8,261 nucleotides of DNA, taken from the NCBI GenBank assembly GCA_001303545.1, contig LJUA01000067.1, positions 1 to 8,261 on the forward strand, written 5' to 3'. This DNA is from Dehalococcoidia bacterium SM23_28_2. Its GTDB lineage: Bacteria > Chloroflexota > Dehalococcoidia > SM23-28-2. A program made the translations under genes and the position numbers. The notes below the pieces were generated by a model. The model searched no databases, had not been told where the DNA came from, and saw only the letters and a list, made by a program, of their open reading frames with translations. Shown one piece after another: positions 6,640 through 8,261 of the stretch (the stretch's first letter is position 1; every line of letters begins with the position of its first letter).

Positions 6640-8040
6640 ATGAGGGCCGACCAGCTTGTTCAACTCACCATCGCCGAGGCCGCTCGCTCCTTCCAGGCGG
6701 GCGAGCTGTCGCCGGTGGAGCTCACCCGCGCTTGCCTGCAGCGCATCGAAGCCCTGGAGCCGAGGCTGAACGTCTTCGTTACCCTTCTCTCCGAGACGGC
6801 GCTGGCTGAGGCGACGGCGGCGGAGCGGCGTCTGGGCAACGGCAAGCGGCTGGGTCCTCTGGATGGCATCCCCTTCGCCATCAAGGACCTATATGAGACG
6901 AAAGGCATTCGCACCACCGCCGGCTCGAAGATCCTGGCCGATCACGTTCCGTCGGAGGATGCCACCTGCGTCCGCCGCCTGCGGGAGCAGGGCGTGGTGC
7001 TGCTGGGCAAGCTGAACATGCACGAGTGGGCCTTCGGGGCAACCAATGCGATCTCCCACTTTGGGCCGACGCACAACCCTTGGGCCCTGGACCGAATAAC
7101 CGGCGGCTCCAGCGGCGGCTCGGCCGCGGCTCTGGCTGCCTCCCTCTGTCTGGGCTGCCTGGGCTCAGACCCCGGCGGCTCCATCCGCATGCCGGCCTCC
7201 ATGTGCGGCATCGTCGGGCTGAAGCCGACCTTCGGCCGGGTGAGCAAGCACGGCGTCGTCCCTCTGAGCGGCTCACTCGACCACGCCGGGCCGATGACCC
7301 GCAGCGTGGAGGACGCTGCCATCGTGCTGCAGGCGATCGCCGGCGCCGACCCGAACGACCCAACCACCGCCGACCTGCCGTTGCCGGACTATCGGTCGGC
7401 CCTGAGCGGCGACGTGCAGGGGCTGCGCATCGGCGTGCCGGAGAAAGAGGCGCTATCCGGCCTGGACGAGGAGGTGGAGGTAAGCTTCCGGCAAGCACTG
7501 AAGACGCTGGTGGGCCTGGGAGCTTCGCTGGTGGAGGTGGAGATTCCCAGTCTCCAGCAGGCGCCCGCCATCTGGCTGGCCGTGGCGGGACCGGAGGCGG
7601 CGGCCTTCCATCGGCGGAACCTGGAGGAGCGGCCGGAGGACTTCAGCGAGCAGGTGCGATCACGGCTGCAATTGGGGTTGCAGCTACGGGCGGTGGACTA
7701 TCTGGACGGCCTGGATAGGCAGCGGCAGCTTCGGTCCGAAGTGGAGGAGCTGTACGCGAGGATCGACGTGCTGGCGACGCCGACGACCGCCTTCACCGCC
7801 AGCAGGATCGAGGACGAACTGGCTGCCACCGGCCGGGAGGTTCACCTCCATCACTTCACCTGCCCCTTTAACCTGACCGGCCAGCCAGTTATCTCCCTGC
7901 CTTGCGGCTTCGATAGCCAGGGGTTACCGATCGGGCTGCAGATCGTCGGCCGGCCGTTCGATGAGGAGACCGTCCTGAGGGTCGGCCATGCCTACGAGCA
8001 GGCCACCGAATGGCATGCGCGCCGGCCGCCGCTGGACTAG
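6640..8040 (+). CDS. amidase signature family hydrolase
   Basis: The 466-residue product is a soluble amidase that should hydrolyse a carboxamide to acid and ammonia. The catalytic Ser-cisSer-Lys triad is complete: Lys82 in PLDGIPFAIKDL, Ser157 in TGGSSGGSAAAL and Ser181 in GSDPGGSIRMPA. Spacings of 75 and 24 residues equal those of the Lys142/Ser217/Ser241 triad of fatty acid amide hydrolase. The N-terminal helix region (SPVELTRACLQRIEALEPRLN) and the C-terminal strand block (FNLTGQPVISLPCG then GLPIGLQIVGRPFDE) are standard for the family, as is the length. There is no signal peptide. The ATG at 6640 has AGGAGG (6623-6628) 11 bases upstream. It resembles the GatA branch of the family, but no gatB or gatC is present here and GatA itself usually shows GSDTGGSIRQPA, so a stand-alone amidase is more likely. 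Substrate not predictable. Confidence 0.94.
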   Translation: MRADQLVQLTIAEAARSFQAGELSPVELTRACLQRIEALEPRLNVFVTLLSETALAEATAAERRLGNGKRLGPLDGIPFAIKDLYETKGIRTTAGSKILADHVPSEDATCVRRLREQGVVLLGKLNMHEWAFGATNAISHFGPTHNPWALDRITGGSSGGSAAALAASLCLGCLGSDPGGSIRMPASMCGIVGLKPTFGRVSKHGVVPLSGSLDHAGPMTRSVEDAAIVLQAIAGADPNDPTTADLPLPDYRSALSGDVQGLRIGVPEKEALSGLDEEVEVSFRQALKTLVGLGASLVEVEIPSLQQAPAIWLAVAGPEAAAFHRRNLEERPEDFSEQVRSRLQLGLQLRAVDYLDGLDRQRQLRSEVEELYARIDVLATPTTAFTASRIEDELAATGREVHLHHFTCPFNLTGQPVISLPCGFDSQGLPIGLQIVGRPFDEETVLRVGHAYEQATEWHARRPPLD

Positions 8041-8044
8041 CAGA

Positions 8045-8261
8045 ATGAGCAGGCAAAGGTGGGATCAATTCCTGAAAGGCAACCCTATCGATTGGCTCCT
8101 GGAGGAGGAGAACCCCTCTGTCCGCTATTTCACCCTCATCGATATACTAGGCGAGCCGCAGGATAGGCCGGAGGTCAAGAGCGCTCGTAAAGCTATCGGC
8201 GAGTGGGAGTTGGTAAGGCAGGCGCTTGCTCTCCAGGCGCCGGAGGGATACTGGGGCGACA
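8045..8261 (+). CDS. probable alpha-toroid (prenyltransferase/squalene-cyclase-like) protein, N-terminal fragment
   Basis: An ATG at 8045, 4 bases after the amidase stop, opens a frame of 72 codons that runs off the window edge. It reads MSRQRWDQFLKGNPIDWLL, then NPSVRYFTLIDILG, a PEVKSARKAI helix and QAPEGYWGD. The pattern of a WLLE..NPSVRY start followed by LQAPEGYWGD is what I remember from hypothetical bacterial proteins with prenyltransferase/squalene-cyclase-type alpha-alpha barrel repeats, where the PEGYWG stretch resembles a QW-type motif. No catalytic residues are in view, so terpene chemistry should not be assumed. No clear Shine-Dalgarno is present, which with the 4-base spacing points to translational coupling with the amidase. 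Confidence 0.6.
   Translation, partial: MSRQRWDQFLKGNPIDWLLEEENPSVRYFTLIDILGEPQDRPEVKSARKAIGEWELVRQALALQAPEGYWGD

Noticed and set aside
6881..7498. 205-codon minus-strand frame opposite the amidase gene
   Set aside because: Arg/Pro/Ser-rich shadow with no motif; the sense strand encodes an intact catalytic triad.
7026..7718. 230-codon plus-strand frame inside the amidase gene
   Set aside because: An out-of-frame shadow of the amidase, giving an Arg/Gly-rich low-complexity product.
6640..8040. Calling the amidase gatA
   Set aside because: No gatB or gatC adjoins it and the serine loop reads GSDPGGSIRMPA rather than the usual GatA form; a generic amidase call is safer.

Overview
The window is high in G+C by eye, densely coded, and uses GTG starts for several genes. 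It looks like ordinary bacterial chromosome, possibly Chloroflexota (a weak guess from the gene mix: an AmmeMemoRadiSam-type radical SAM enzyme, a DUF4389 protein, a duplicated-FtsX permease and an alpha-toroid-like protein). There is no rRNA, tRNA, insertion sequence, phage gene or CRISPR array.

Layout. Bases 1-201 (+) hold the last 66 codons of a radical SAM enzyme of the AmmeMemoRadiSam type, closed by a rho-independent terminator at 228-256. Four genes then run leftward on the minus strand. In transcription order they are an ABC ATPase (6418-5696), a 999-residue duplicated-FtsX permease (5683-2684), a DUF4389 membrane protein (2523-1915) and a seven-bladed FG-GAP beta-propeller lipoprotein (1883-270). 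ATPase and permease are tightly coupled. The DUF4389 gene follows a 160-base gap that carries its own candidate promoter, inside a large inverted repeat. The lipoprotein gene starts 31 bases after the DUF4389 stop. To the right, transcription is divergent: an amidase-signature hydrolase (6640-8040, +) is followed after 4 bases by the first 72 codons of a probable alpha-toroid (prenyltransferase/squalene-cyclase-like) protein that runs off the window.

How the parts may work together. The ATPase and permease should form a mechanotransmission-type (MacB/LolCDE-like) ABC complex. The DUF4389 protein and the surface-anchored propeller are plausible envelope partners by position only. The divergent amidase is a complete, catalytically intact enzyme of unknown substrate and lacks gatB/gatC neighbours inside the window.

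I do not see a convincing wholly new system. The items most worth a second look are the long inverted repeat around the -10 of the DUF4389 promoter, the exact 210-base register of the seven propeller blades, the apparent internal duplication in the DUF4389 protein, the palindrome-rich divergent control region, and the four-gene envelope cluster itself.
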